A stretch of 64,000 nt of DNA from Meandrina meandrites (Eukaryota; Cnidaria; Anthozoa; Scleractinia; Meandrinidae), in assembly GCA_963693305.1 (NCBI GenBank), contig OY855906.1:3591001-3655000 (forward strand), written 5' to 3'. Below, in pieces: positions 25,869 through 37,100 of this stretch. The notes under the pieces were generated by a model, which worked only from the letters and a program-made list of their open reading frames with translations, searched no databases and was not told the DNA's origin. A program made the translations under genes and the position numbers. How positions within the stretch are numbered: the stretch's first letter is position 1; each line of letters begins with the position of its first letter.

Positions 25869-26202
25869 CAGATAATTGTTCAAATGGAAAATAATTCTAA
25901 GACATTTTTATTATTCTATGTACATTGGGGGTGGTTGGCTTTCTGTTTGCTCTGTTTTTTATTTTGTTTGCTTTGGGGTGTTTGATTTGTTTTATTGGGC
26001 TTTTCTGGGGTGCCCTTTTGATTCACTATTTATGTGCCACACACATATAATATACTGGTCTTAAGAGAAAAAAGGTGAAGAACACCCGAATTGCTTAACC
26101 CAAAAACGGAGCGACCTGTGGGAGCAGAGTTTTTGGGAATTAAGCAATTCTTCGGGTGTTCTTCACCTTTTTTGTCTTAAGACCAGTATATTATATGTGT
26201 GT
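25869..26202. repeat. Right terminal inverted repeat of the Polinton
   Basis: Reverse-complement partner of 9731-10064. It ends TATATGTGTGT at 26202, next to ACACCA. The inner end lies about 20 bp upstream of the minus-strand F-box-like gene starting at 25849, so both terminal repeats probably supply promoter sequence to a gene. Confidence 0.9.
26038..26202. repeat. Terminal hairpin inside right TIR
   Basis: Mirror copy of the left terminal hairpin. The arms begin with ACACACATATAATATACTGG at 26039 and end with its complement at 26202. Long palindromic ends of this kind resemble hairpin telomeres of protein-primed or covalently closed viral DNA; that functional reading is inference. Confidence 0.9.
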
Positions 26203-26208
26203 ACACCA
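26203..26208. repeat. Right target-site duplication ACACCA
   Basis: Exact copy of the hexamer at 9726-9731, directly outside the right terminal inverted repeat. Confidence 0.75.
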
Positions 26209-26774
26209 TAGAGCCATAGATGTGCATGTCTAATTCTGACGAAACTATTACCAGCCACCATAAAGTTATATAGCTTTTGTAATGAATATGATTCTAGCCA
26301 GATGGTTCAAAATAGCTTAGACAGAACCTGATCAATAAAAATATACAAAAGGGACTACTGTGCATCTGACCAGAATTTATTTTAGGATGATCTTTAAACT
26401 CTCCCCAACATTTCCACAAATGCTTGTATAGAAGTGGCAAGGCAATCCATATGTGCCTCCTGACATAACAGGCCAAAATCTTGTATTTGGTTGTCTTAAA
26501 ATCTTGTTTATTGTATTTTTTATGTGTACAAAATCTTGCTTTTTTAAGACTCAAAGTATAAAGATATACTCTCATTAATAGACCACTCAGTGTTCAATGA
26601 TATCGAAAAACATTTTTCACGAAATGTAAAATCCAATTTTGTGTGGTTCCAGAAAATATCCATACCTCCCCGTGAAGGGTCGCTAGAAATTCCAAGGGAG
26701 CAGGGATCGGGATCTTAAAAACCAACATTTTTAAAGGAAATTATGAAGTTGAAATGGGATTTCCAAGAAGGGCA

Positions 26775-26795
26775 GGGGGGGGGGGGGGGGGGGGG
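26775..26795. repeat. Poly-G tract (21 G)
   Basis: Uninterrupted G run. Similar G/C runs occur at 36288-36301, 50701-50723, 52744-52760 and 63291-63307; most lie at borders of inverted-repeat elements. The exact length is likely uncertain in assembly. Confidence 0.8.
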
Positions 26796-26802
26796 AGGAG
26801 TT

Positions 26803-26980
26803 CAGATATGTTGTAGTTTAAATTTATTTTTGGTTTGAAATTTTTCAAACCGGTTTGATTTTTATTTGACTTTATATCAGATTGTGACAATGAATATGAG
26901 ACAATGACAAATTGATCAAATGATCAAACTGGTTGGAAAAATTTTAAACCAATGATAAATTTAAACCACAACAGATATTT
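26803..26980. mobile_element. Foldback element (AAACYGGTT family)
   Basis: AGATATGTTGTAGTTTAAAT at the left and ATTTAAACCACAACAGATAT at the right are near reverse complements. Both arms then run through TTTGGTTT.AAATTTTT.. to ACCRGTTTGAT. A related copy lies at 4985-5065. Confidence 0.7.
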
Positions 26981-27751
26981 TATTGTATTTTTTAAAAAAA
27001 ATAAATTACATTAAACAACTGGATGAGCCAAAGATGCTTAGTATATCTCAAAATTGGAATTATAGTAGAGTTTAGGCAGTAACAACGTAAAACAAAACTG
27101 TTTCCATAAGAAGTTGTTCCAATTCACTGGCCACCAGATGAAAATTTGAGTGGTTTTACTTAACCTCTGAAATAGTAACTATGGTAGTCTTCAAAGGGTA
27201 AAGAATTAAAGCAGAATACATGAAAAAAAGAGAATTTGTTATTTATTCTATGAGTGTCAAATTTGCATATCTATGCTAAAAAAGATCATTATTACTTGCT
27301 CTAAGTAAATGGCCAAACTATTACAAATGGAAAATTGTGTATTTTGGTAAAAGGATATGGTGTATGTTGTATATGAAAATGTCTGAAAATAAACAGAAAT
27401 TTGTTTATTTATGTAGAACTGCAGAGAATCAGAGGGCAAGAATTTTTAATTAAAATGTCAACTGAACAAACATTTAGCTCCAGCTTCCAATGCACCTGTC
27501 AATGCATTGTGCCTGGGGTAAATTTTCACATCCTGGATCTAATTGCTTAAGACAGTGAATTTTTATTATTCATATTTTTAAGCTGCTTTTCAATGTTCTT
27601 GTTAAGTGTCTCAATATTCACTCCCCTTAAGCTTAAGTGCATTCAGAAGTAACTGGCCTGTGTTTTAAAGAAGAAATTTTAGACTTTCTTATAATATGTC
27701 AACAGCACTTTATATGACACTTGAAGTTATTCCAGCCACCTAAAAGGCACA

Positions 27752-27862
27752 TACTGTAACTGATAATTTTTATAGTGCAAATGTTTTAGACTTTGTTATT
27801 ATAAAAATTATAACAGCAAAGTCTAAAACATTTTACATCACCTGCACTATTAAATTTACTGT
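27752..27862. mobile_element. Short foldback element
   Basis: AAATGTTTTAGACTTTG and CAAAGTCTAAAACATTT form the inner stem; the outer arms are TACTGTAA..TAGTGCA and TGCACTA..TTACTGTA. About 110 bp, non-coding, MITE-like. Confidence 0.7.
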
Positions 27863-28106
27863 AAAAGCTCTATTGAGATCTCCAGGGCTTATTTCAAATC
27901 TTGCATAAGCTAGGGTAAACGTAAAAGAAACAAAGCAGATGTTAATGTTTAATGCTGTAAGTAACACATTGTGACAAAATAGCAATAATAACAAATTGTG
28001 GATGAGTCAATTTGACAGCTAGCATAAAATTGCTATTCCTTGTTATAAATTGCCATGATTTGCCATCTAGAGAAAGGAGGTCTTTTGAGACAGGCAGGCT
28101 ATTAAA

Positions 28107-28309
28107 GAGGCCCTGCCAGGGTAAATTCCGACAAGCGACATGGGCCAAAATGTAGCGACAGCGCTCAAACGAAATAGTGACAAACGACTGACGAAGCCAA
28201 ATGTATGTCGCTAAATTTCCGACAGCGTTGTGTAGCCTTGACAAAACGCCGACACGAGACATTTTAAAATTCCGACAAGCGACCTGGGACACCCCCCTGG
28301 CAGGGCCTC
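28107..28309. mobile_element. 203-bp MITE with ATTAAA duplication
   Basis: The ends GAGGCCCTGCCAGGG and CCCTGGCAGGGCCTC are perfect inverted repeats flanked by ATTAAA on both sides (28101-28106 and 28310-28315). A direct repeat TTCCGACAAGCGAC lies near each end. No coding capacity. Confidence 0.85.
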
Positions 28310-29602
28310 ATTAAAACTTTGAACTTTCAGATATGGGCTTTAAATGGAGGGCTTTAAACTGATTCTTCACAAATAAATGTTTGTTGCAGTGATAAGGTGA
28401 CATTCTGTGGGGTTTTGTAAATCACTCTCAATCCTTCATGACGTCAAAAGTTTCTGAACATTGTGTAAGTACAAAAAATCCACAACCCTTTATAATCAGC
28501 ATCCATAGCAGCCAAATTTCAGGAGTCTTGTCATCTTGATTTTTTTTTTCATGTCTAAGCAAGCCTCTGGTGCGTAGAAAAGATATCAGTTTTTCAGAGT
28601 CTCAATTTATCACTTGACACCTCTAACTGAAAGGGGGAGTATTTACAGCTTACACTGGAAATATGGACTTACATAATATCATAGCCTGCAGAGATAGATA
28701 GATTTTTGTTGGTTTATGCCACGTGAAACTGACAGAAAACTGTTTTTAATCACAGGCTAATATTTGGAGGGGCTTATAATCAGAAGGATTAATTTCTGTG
28801 CAGATCATTCGTGGTTTCAGTTAGCCATAAAAACAAGTCAAGAAGCAAAACAGTTCTTGGAATATATTCCCTGTTTCATTACTTAATAATTTATGCTATA
28901 ATTCATTATAATTCACATACAATACAGTCAAACTTTATGTAAATGGACACCATTCGTTAGTCAACCCTGTCCCTAGTTACACGCTAACCTCTCATCAGCA
29001 GACACCTTTCCTAAGCAGATACTTAGTCTGGTTCCAGGGGTGACCACTTGCACAAGTTTTGACTATTTATCATAAATTTTACATATTTTTTAAAATATAA
29101 AATCCTATCAAGAATTCTTATGCTGTTATTCCATTGAACATTAATATTTAATTTGAGTGAAGCATTTGTTAGCTTACATACCACGTTATTCAGCTGAACT
29201 GCCCCCACATTCTCATTACTTGTCAACAAGTAATTTTAAACTACCAATACAAAGAACTTTATCATTATTTGACATAAAAATCTACCATTTATACTTTGAC
29301 ATATCAGCTATAGCCGTATAAAGTGATCTATTAATATTAATAAGCCATTTTCGGTGATTGAAGCTGCTTAATAAAACAAAACATTTACACCATAAGTGAA
29401 AACTTATTTCATAACAGTTAAAATTCACAACTGCTGCAAGTTTATTTATTCTTCTTAAATATGAATACTGTTGCTGACTGCTTCAAAGTGTCAACAAATT
29501 GTTCCGAGATTGTTACCTCCTGCTTGGTAACTACACTGGCAAATGTATATCAGACCTTGGAACTTAAAATACGTAAACTGTATCTATAAATAAAAGTTCC
29601 CT

Positions 29603-30730
29603 TTAGAGTGTTGACGTTACAAATTTTTTATCCACTTCATACACCACATGTGGCCTTATGCGCCGCATAGTCCTTCCCGGTAAACAGTGCGGGACATGGC
29701 ACCATGAAGGCATAATGTCCAGGCAGGCTTCTCGGAATTTACTGATCCGAATATAATAAATGATGGGCTTTAAAGTAGAGTTCAAGTAGGCTATTAATAT
29801 AACCACAACGTCCGCAGTGTACGACAGCGAATCTGCATACCCTTCGAAAAGTAAGTGAAACCGGATCACTGTGTAAGGCAAGCCACAGATCACGAATAAA
29901 ATGAACAGGATTAATATGGTGGTGAAAGCTCTTGTTTTAAAACTGTAGTCGATGTTCATTTTGCCTGGCCGATGCATTTTGGTCATAACACCTCCAGGTA
30001 CGGGCGGGTGATTCTGAATTCGCGTCGAATTTCTTCGTACCGTTCTCAAAATAGATCCGAAGCAATATCCCATTAAAACAAGCGGAATTGAAAACGTCGA
30101 AATAAAGAAGAACAGCCCGTACGATAAATCAACTGCGTCTTGGCTAGGCCACTGCAGCGAGCACTGAATTTGGCCGAGCTCAAAATCATATTTGCCCCAG
30201 CCAAATATCGGCGGTAGAACCACCACAAAAGATAAAACCCACGAAATTACAATGTAAATTTTTGCCTTCCGTGGAGTGAGCGTGTCCTTTCGTTGAACAA
30301 TTATCATAAATCGATCCACTGAGATCGTGAGCAACACGAAAGTTCCTTCTGTCACCAAGAAACTGAACAAAATGGCATTTATTTGGCAAAACACATCGCC
30401 AAAAATCCACTTCTGGGCGATGAGGGAGATGATAGCAAACGGCATACAGAAAATCGCCGTGAGAACGTCCGCCATCGCTAGTGTCGCCAGTAAAATGTTT
30501 ATGGCCGATCGCATAGCCGGTTTTTGATAAACGATGTAGCAAACGACCGAATTCCCCAGAATACTGAGCAGAAACATTAAGACAAACAGAAAACCCAGCG
30601 ATACCACACATGCTGTTGAGAATGGCGAAAAATCAGGGGTATAGACTTGATCTGTATTCGACGTATTGCTTGCATTCGTTAACACATTGCTCGTCTCGTT
30701 GTATGTGGAAGATACTGTTTCGTTCACCAT
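29603..30730 (-). CDS. Class A GPCR, GPR45/GPR63 (PSP24)-like
   Basis: Single-exon receptor of 375 residues, with the ATG at 30728-30730. The N-terminus carries several N-x-S/T sites. The seven helices show LGNSVV (TM1), LATLAMADVL (TM2), a conserved Cys in DVFCQIN (TM3 top) paired with the QCSL cysteine of loop 2, SVDRFMIIVQRKD after TM3 (DRF instead of DRY), CGLPY in TM6, and LKPIIYY in TM7 instead of NPxxY. The cytoplasmic end FREACLDIMP.., LPGRTMRRIRP resembles the C-terminal tail I know from vertebrate GPR45/GPR63, which supports that assignment. Ligands of that group are debated (lysophospholipids were proposed), so the ligand here is unknown. G-protein coupling is expected from the family. 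Confidence 0.88.
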   Translation of the reverse strand: MVNETVSSTYNETSNVLTNASNTSNTDQVYTPDFSPFSTACVVSLGFLFVLMFLLSILGNSVVCYIVYQKPAMRSAINILLATLAMADVLTAIFCMPFAIISLIAQKWIFGDVFCQINAILFSFLVTEGTFVLLTISVDRFMIIVQRKDTLTPRKAKIYIVISWVLSFVVVLPPIFGWGKYDFELGQIQCSLQWPSQDAVDLSYGLFFFISTFSIPLVLMGYCFGSILRTVRRNSTRIQNHPPVPGGVMTKMHRPGKMNIDYSFKTRAFTTILILFILFVICGLPYTVIRFHLLFEGYADSLSYTADVVVILIAYLNSTLKPIIYYIRISKFREACLDIMPSWCHVPHCLPGRTMRRIRPHVVYEVDKKFVTSTL

Positions 30731-31714
30731 TACCTGTCAACAGCAGGTTTTCTGCTCTGATGGGAGTAATCTGCTTCCCAGTGTTGCATCAAGAGATGTC
30801 CTTTCACCAACTGTATAAATTCACGTGATGAAACACGGACCGCAAACGCGGAAAGTGCAATATAACACAAGCGAAATTTAAATAGAAGGTTGCTATTTCG
30901 TCGCTCTGACTTTGTTTGTTTTGCTTCTTTTTTGCTTATTTAACCACTGTCAGTCGCAGCTAATTTTCCAACTTCGACTGCGTAATTCTAATACCATTCC
31001 AAACAAAACCATGACTACGAGGCGCATATCTTAAAGAACTGCTGTTTAAATAGCAAACGGCAGATGTTTAGTGACATCCTCGCATCATGATCAGTGAGTC
31101 GCCCACGGCAAAATGAGCCTTAAGTGCCTCTCCATCTTGTAAAACGAAACACTAACTCATCGGAACCCTCTGAACACAGTTTTTGTTCTCCAACTTTGCA
31201 TTCAAAGCTATGTAAATAAAAAGAGGCCGCGATTTCTTGTACAATCCTGTTACAATATATTCTTTCTCTTTCGAAGCGTCGTTGGAAGTTGCACATGCCG
31301 TCATGAGCCCGCGCAAATGACAGCGGCAACATTGAAATGTGTTTTCCTTTATGTAATTGATCTGTAATTTACTAGCCAATCGACTTTACACCCCCGGGTG
31401 TACCTCGCCAGAAACCTGTGAAGTTTTTCTTGTTTTTCAGCTATTTTACTGCCCTGCACCATACCGGGACTATATTGTTTCAAGGTTGTTTTGTTTTCTT
31501 GGTGTTCAGATTTGTTTTACCCCTGGGAGGTGAAATAGCCCCCTGGGTTGTTACATGTGGTGGGAACCCACATGTTAGTTTCTTAGTTGCTCCGTGTCAA
31601 AATTCTCCCTTTTCACCACAACAAATCTACAGTATTGCATAATTTTCCTGGAAAATGATAAAATTTATATGATAAATGACCAGCAGAACTAACCAAGTTT
31701 CAAAAAGAAGGAAG
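30731..31714. other. GPCR 5' flank and intergenic DNA
   Basis: Includes the presumed promoter of the minus-strand GPCR: a TATAAATT-like run near 30814-30821 with CACGTG next to it (30822-30827). No other gene is recognised; short frames at 31120-31380 lack family signals. Confidence 0.5.
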
Positions 31715-32157
31715 AGGGGAACATTGGGGGTTGCTAAACACCGCATTACCGCAAAAAATATCGGCAAATACCGCAAAAAAAATCCGGAAAATACCGCAAT
31801 TTCATAGTAAGCCTGTATAGCTGGCGAATTTGTTGACGCGAGGGCAAAATTAGAGGCAATAACGAGCGGTGGGACCGAGGAAACAATGACAAGGCTTTAA
31901 ACTGGTCGTTAAAACAGTCAAATTGTTCATTAAAATGTGTGATAAAATAAAGCCGCTTCAGGTTGCTTCCGAAACGACCAGAAACAGCTAAAAATGGTTG
32001 GAAAAGGTGAAGGATACGTTTTTTGTACCAACTATCGTCGACCAACACGCCAAGAAAACGCGTCCCGCAGGTTTGGAGAATACCGCAATTCAAGATTAAA
32101 ATTACCGAAATACCGCATGAAAAATTGGCCAATACCGCAAACCCCAATGTCCCCCTC
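31715..32157. mobile_element. Non-autonomous element with TACCGCA repeats
   Basis: The left end AGGGGAACATTGGGGGTTGC and the right end, reverse complemented (GGGGGACATTGGGGTTTGC), match. AAGGAAG flanks both sides (31708-31714 and 32158-32164). Near both ends the heptamer TACCGCA recurs in both orientations, typical of subterminal transposase-binding repeats. Confidence 0.7.
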
Positions 32158-32380
32158 AAGGAAGGTAGACTAGAGTGAGCCCAAGAATCCACTGTATGGA
32201 ATAATTAAATATGTTTACACGGACACTGAAACCGGGTCAGTCGTTTTGAAAACGCTGTCAAAAGAGTGGAGCGTTTTCAAAACGATAGGGTTTCGTTGGT
32301 CGTGTAAACGACGAAACCGCATCGATTTGGAAACGGTTACGTATTTTGGCGCGAATTGGCTGGATCGCGAAGAGTAGTAT

Positions 32381-33675
32381 GAGGGTCCACAATAGGGTTC
32401 CCAAATCCCGCCTTCCCACCCATTTTTTCTTGTTAATCCCACTTTCCCGCCCTTTTTTACGTCCGGATCCCGATCCCACCCGATTTTTTAAGGATTTTTT
32501 TGTTTAACATATAAATAAACGACACTCACAGACCTTTATGGAGTGGGTAGCTTTGTTGTCCAAGGTTTTCAATATCGCTTATAGTGATCCTAACATTGTT
32601 TCTGCTTTATTTGATTTTTCGTCTTCGTATCAGTACAAAGTAAACATTGTTAGTTCCTAGTTTGGCTTTTTTGGAAGATAACCGACAGAGTTAGTTTGAT
32701 GAATGTTAATCGTTTGTCGCACGTTGGATCCACCTTGAACTGAATTTTATTGGCGAGGTTTCGATCCCTTTACTGCTAGTTTTGATCAGGCGATGAGGTC
32801 AATAGCGAACGTTTTTTGTGTCTTCATTTGTGTAGAATAAATACGAGATCCCTAAACAGTCCCACAGATTGTAAAATAAAAACATGATATATATATTGGC
32901 GAAACGCTTGGTGGCCTAATGGTTAGTGCACTGGACGCCTGATTCAGCGGTCCCGGGTTCGAGTCCAGGCCTAGGCCACGACATTGCATTGGAAAGTTAC
33001 CCTGCGATGGACTAGCCTCCCATCCATGGGAGAGTAGAAATACTTCTAGCAACTTTATGCTACTGAAATCGGGGTCACCTCCGGCCAGCTGATAGGCCAC
33101 AAAGCTCTTAGTTCTCGAATGCAGACTTAATCTTTCTTTATGAGAACATTAGCCTGCTATTAAACCGAACGGCACGACCATATGCAGACACCCTCCCAAG
33201 AAGAAAGTTTGCTTCGATATCCCAAAGTAGCAACACTTTGTGATTCGTCATCGTCGATTTCTTCTTCCTCTACACTACTACATGAATCGTAGTCGGCTCC
33301 ATTGTCAGAATTGTTGACATGTCCTGTGAGATGAACTGTTTCCCCTGGCACAATGTCCCTCGCATATAAGAAATCTGGCAGCATTCCTGCAGCTAAACTT
33401 GTAGCTCGATACAACTACAAAGCCGGTATTTACACAAAGGAGTCTTTTGTACCAAGACATTTTAGACCATTTTATGCAGTCACGCCAATTTTAAATCCCG
33501 TATCCCGCTACATTTCCCTTGTGATTCTCGCATCCCGACCACATAAAAGGTTGAAATCCCGCTCCCGCTCGTGATTAAAATTCCCGCTTCCCGCTCCTGT
33601 TTTCAGCTCTTATCCCGAATATCACCCCCAAAATAAGCCAAATCCCGCATCCCGCCAAACCTATTGTGGACCCTC
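32381..33675. mobile_element. 1.3-kb transposon with TAGTAT duplication
   Basis: Inverted ends GAGGGTCCACAATAGG / CCTATTGTGGACCCTC, flanked by TAGTAT at 32375-32380 and 33676-33681. Both subterminal regions are crowded with ATCCCGC-type repeats. Inside lie a tRNA-derived SINE (about 32903-33145) and an acidic 84-codon minus-strand frame (33160-33414, DYDSCSSVEEEEIDDDESQS) that I cannot assign. There is no complete transposase. The element is itself inserted in an older inverted-repeat element (about 32213-33880). Confidence 0.8.
32903..33145 (+). mobile_element. tRNA-derived SINE
   Basis: The head has Pol III promoter boxes: A box TGGCCTAATGG (32912-32922) and B box GGTTCGAGTCC (32956-32966). 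The body that follows (GCGATGGACTAGCCTCCCATCC.. in part) resembles a SINE body I associate with corals. It sits within the 32381-33675 element. This is not a functional tRNA gene: the acceptor stem does not close. Confidence 0.75.
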
Positions 33676-33889
33676 TAGTATGGTGAACCTCGCACGGAGT
33701 GTAGCGCTTTCTTACACAATCACATTCGAAAACACTTGGAAAACGGTTAGATATAAATTTCCGTGCTATAAACAGTTGGAAACCGTGTCGCTTTCGATGC
33801 GGTTTCGAGGTCATGAAACCGTGTTGATTGATAAATAAAACGCGTTCGTTTAAACGCGTCCGTGTAGTGGTGTAAACGATGCCTAAGGT

Positions 33890-34151
33890 AGATACCCCCG
33901 GCCGAACCCCTTACAAACCGACCCCCCGGCGGCCCGGCCCCCGGGAGCCCCGCGGCTTCATCTGCTCGCCCCTGTCTCCCTCCAATAACACACGGGGAGG
34001 CATGGTGGTGAGTGTATCAGGCTACATGCAAATGAACGAACTTCCTGTCAATGCCAAAGCGGGTATGGCTCGTATTTCTCTCTTTCAACAAACAAGTGAA
34101 ATGTTCTTGTAGTAGCAGCAGAAGAAGATCTAAAGTTGTCATTTCTGTGAG
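33890..34151. promoter_or_regulatory. GC-rich patch upstream of the CAP-Gly gene
   Basis: 33893-33990 is strongly GC-rich, with runs such as CCCCCCGGCGGCCCGG, in contrast to the surrounding AT-rich DNA. It lies about 160-260 bp before the ATG at 34152, so a CpG-rich promoter or 5' UTR is likely. A 77-codon frame runs through it (start 33879), but its composition looks non-coding. Confidence 0.45.
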
Positions 34152-37100
34152 ATGCAGTGCCCGTTCTGCCGAGAAGAAGTTGGAAGCGAAGATGACTTGC
34201 AGTTACATTGTTTGGTCTGCTCGTCGGCCTATGCAGGTAGCTCGTATGCTCGTATGTGCGTGTAGTAAAATTACTTGTGTAAAAAGTTCAATGCTTTGAG
34301 TTGTGAATCCACGATGAACGGTTGACTCCGTTGGGAATAAGGCGTCTAAAGACAATTGCCTTCTTAAATGCCAACTTATTTGTGGTTAACAGAGCCTGGT
34401 AGTGCTCCGAGACCTCCCAGAGTGGTTGACAGTGTTGTAGTTCGTTTTCGCTGGGTAAAGTCAAGGCCATGCTTCGAGCGAGAGGTTCATCTCATAAGCT
34501 CGCTGGTAAGTAGTGAAAACTACACGTAGTATATCTTGAGTATTGCTTTAGGGAGTGAGGGATTTTTGAATCATATGGTTTCAATCTTCGCGTTCTTTTT
34601 CAATAGTTTGTTAATCTGATTTGGAAGATATCCGGAAGTTGAACTGAAGAAATTGATTGTGCTTTCGTTTGTTTACCTTGCACAACGCGTTTTGGTCGTC
34701 TCGAGCAGCTCTAGTAAAAGCAAGTTTTTCCTTTGGAAAGGTTATTGAAAATATTGTGACTCGAAAATCTTAATGAATACAACTGGTATTGGTGTCAATT
34801 TTCCTTAGTAGCCCATTTTCATTTTTGTGCAAGTTTGATCATTGCTGTATACTGAAATTTCAGCACTTCGCTGCAAAAACTGTTTATTTTGCTTCCACTT
34901 TCGCTTTCGTGTCACGGACATTCTCGGCTTAAAATGTTTCAATGGGCACGTCAAAACAACTAAAATTTGGCGAGACGTGTTTAACTTAACAAGAAGATTC
35001 TTCATTAAATTTTAATGGGGTTGTTCGTCGTATAAAACTGCACAAGTGCCTTCCTGTACATGTATGTCAGTGAAACGAGGCATTGTTTTGAGCGATGTCC
35101 TCTCAAAATATCGCTGACAATACTACAGAAGAAGCTTAATTACAATTAAACGAAAAAATAAATTTTGTTCGCCGTCAGCTTAGTTGCTCATTAAGAAGTA
35201 GATTTAATTTTATGAAATTCGGTCCACAATAAAACCACATGAAAGTCCAACACACCTGATGAGAAGATTTATTTCGGAGATGTCATGTTCTTTATGAGAT
35301 ATAAACAGAAGTTATTGCTATTTTAGAGATTTGTACCATTGCGAATATGATTTTGCTTCAAAAGGTGGAATCTGTTTTTTATGTAGAGTGTTGACCATCC
35401 ATGGGGTGGGTAACCGTATGGATATTTTCTGGAACTGCACAATGAGGTAGGACTACAAAAAAAATTATTGCCAGGATCGGGATTAGCTGATGAAAATCAT
35501 TGGGAGGAGGAGATTGAGGGAACATTTTAAAAGTCAGACAAATTTTCACAAATATACTAGAAAAATGTTTTTCAGACAGAATTATGTTGTATTACAGATC
35601 ATATCATCTTCATGGTCTTTTGTCTTATCAGCTGCATTTCTCAACCAATGAGAGGGCAAGATTTCTGTCAGTTGTTAGAAATTGTACCAGTAATCAAATT
35701 GTGTATCGATCACCATTAAATTTTTAGGCTGGTTCTGTGAAACTGTACTGGAAAGAAGATGAAGGGCTATATGAGTCGGACAGTGTTGGTGTTCCTGTTG
35801 GAACACACATCTGTCAGTTGGCTGTTGGGGGTGATGTCATCCCTACTGAAGAGTTTGAAGTTAATGAAGACAGTGATGTTATTTTTATCATACTTCAAGA
35901 AGGTAAATGAGTGTAAAATTATATTAAATAATGACAACTAGGATACAGAGAACATATAAATAAGCAAGAAGACAATAGAGAAATGATGTATATATGTTTA
36001 GTTTTCAGTCAAGCAATACACTGAACCTATATAAAGGGCTACCATATAGAGGCTTTACTTCAAAGGTGATGACAAAATGGCTTTTTGGCCAAAAAAAAAA
36101 TCAGAAATTCATCAAGATTTTTGTATGGCAAACTTGTTGATGGTGGCTGTTTTTCCTTTAGCACTCCCATATGAAACAGATGGGGATGCTCATTGGAAAT
36201 TTTGAATTAGACCCCAACCTTACCCAAAATTCCCAAAATTACACCCTTAAGCGAGACAATGAGCATCCCTCTGTTTCATACGGGAGGCCCCCCCCCCCCC
36301 CAACCCCACCCCTGGTGCGTATATTCAGTGGAATGTTTTGATGTGGTCTCTTTGGCCTCTTTTTTTTTTAATGAGACTTGTAGTTCATGTATAGTTCACT
36401 GTGTGGGTTTTTACTAAAAATGACTTTTTTCAAGGTTTTAGATCGTTTCTGATTTTACTCAGGCCATTGTCCCATGCACTTCAACTTTTAGTTACAGAAA
36501 AATTACCTTTATCAATCTACCACTGAACAACTTCAGGTGCATTGAGCTTGTCTCATTTCTCCGCACAGCTAATTATGGATTCACGACATTTGACGACAAT
36601 AACAGGAGGGCAAGAATTAGAACTGATGATATAAGTTCTGATGGTGAACCAGAGCTGGTGGATACACATGATAGACCACCTCATCCACTTGGTAAGAAAT
36701 TCAACAGCACGACATACCATTGCCCATGAATAATATTTCCTGATGTTTAAGCAATTTTTCTTTGAGTGTCTTAACAACCAAAACCAAATTAATCACTATT
36801 AATAGCCAATCACAACTAAGGATACAGACACTCCAGTGAACCAATCAAAACTCAAAGTGTGTACAGTCATGTGACTGCCGCAAAGCATGTGAAAACGTGT
36901 GCGAGCAAGTCACGATTGGTTTTACTTCTGATTGGATGAGCAGGCCATGTGAGATTTTTGACTAATCACAGAGCACAGTGATGCAAAACCAATCAAGAGC
37001 AATTTTAGGTTACTTTTGACGCTCAAGTGAAAATCGCTTTTAAATTATCAGTTATCAGCATCTTATTTTTTGCTGACAATGTTAACTTAATGCCAGACAG

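Larger units (their letters stand above)
9732..26202. mobile_element. Complete Polinton/Maverick element
   Basis: A 16,471-bp unit bounded by inverted repeats of about 330 bp and by a 6-bp direct repeat ACACCA (9726-9731 and 26203-26208), the target-duplication length known for Polintons. It encodes the diagnostic set: protein-primed DNA polymerase B, RVE integrase, A32-like ATPase, double-jelly-roll major capsid protein and penton-like minor capsid protein, plus several lineage genes. Family knowledge: Polintons are self-synthesising transposons or integrated adintovirus-like viruses. The terminal repeats differ at only a few positions, so insertion is probably recent. One structural-like gene is interrupted by an in-frame TAG (22500-22502), and no maturation protease was found, so the copy may not be able to form particles. 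Confidence 0.95.
26209..29602. other. Intergenic region rich in palindromic elements
   Basis: No gene was recognised over 3.4 kb. It holds a run of 21 G (26775-26795), foldback elements at 26803-26980, 27752-27862 and 28107-28309, and otherwise AT-rich DNA. The part near 29400-29600 is probably the 3' flank of the minus-strand GPCR gene. Confidence 0.6.
32213..33880. mobile_element. Older inverted-repeat element split by the TAGTAT insertion
   Basis: The outer parts 32213-32374 and 33682-33880 are partial inverted repeats: GTTTACACGGAC.. with CGAAACCGCATCGA on the left, and GCGGTTTCGAGG with TCCGTGTAG..GTAAAC on the right. The precise ends are unclear. It is split by the 1295-bp nested element. 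Confidence 0.5.

Noticed and set aside
32903..32985. A functional tRNA gene
   Set aside because: A and B boxes are present, but the sequence continues into a SINE body and the acceptor stem does not close.
33879..34112. A proline/arginine-rich 77-residue protein
   Set aside because: The frame simply follows a GC-rich promoter patch; no splice or start support and no recognisable domain.
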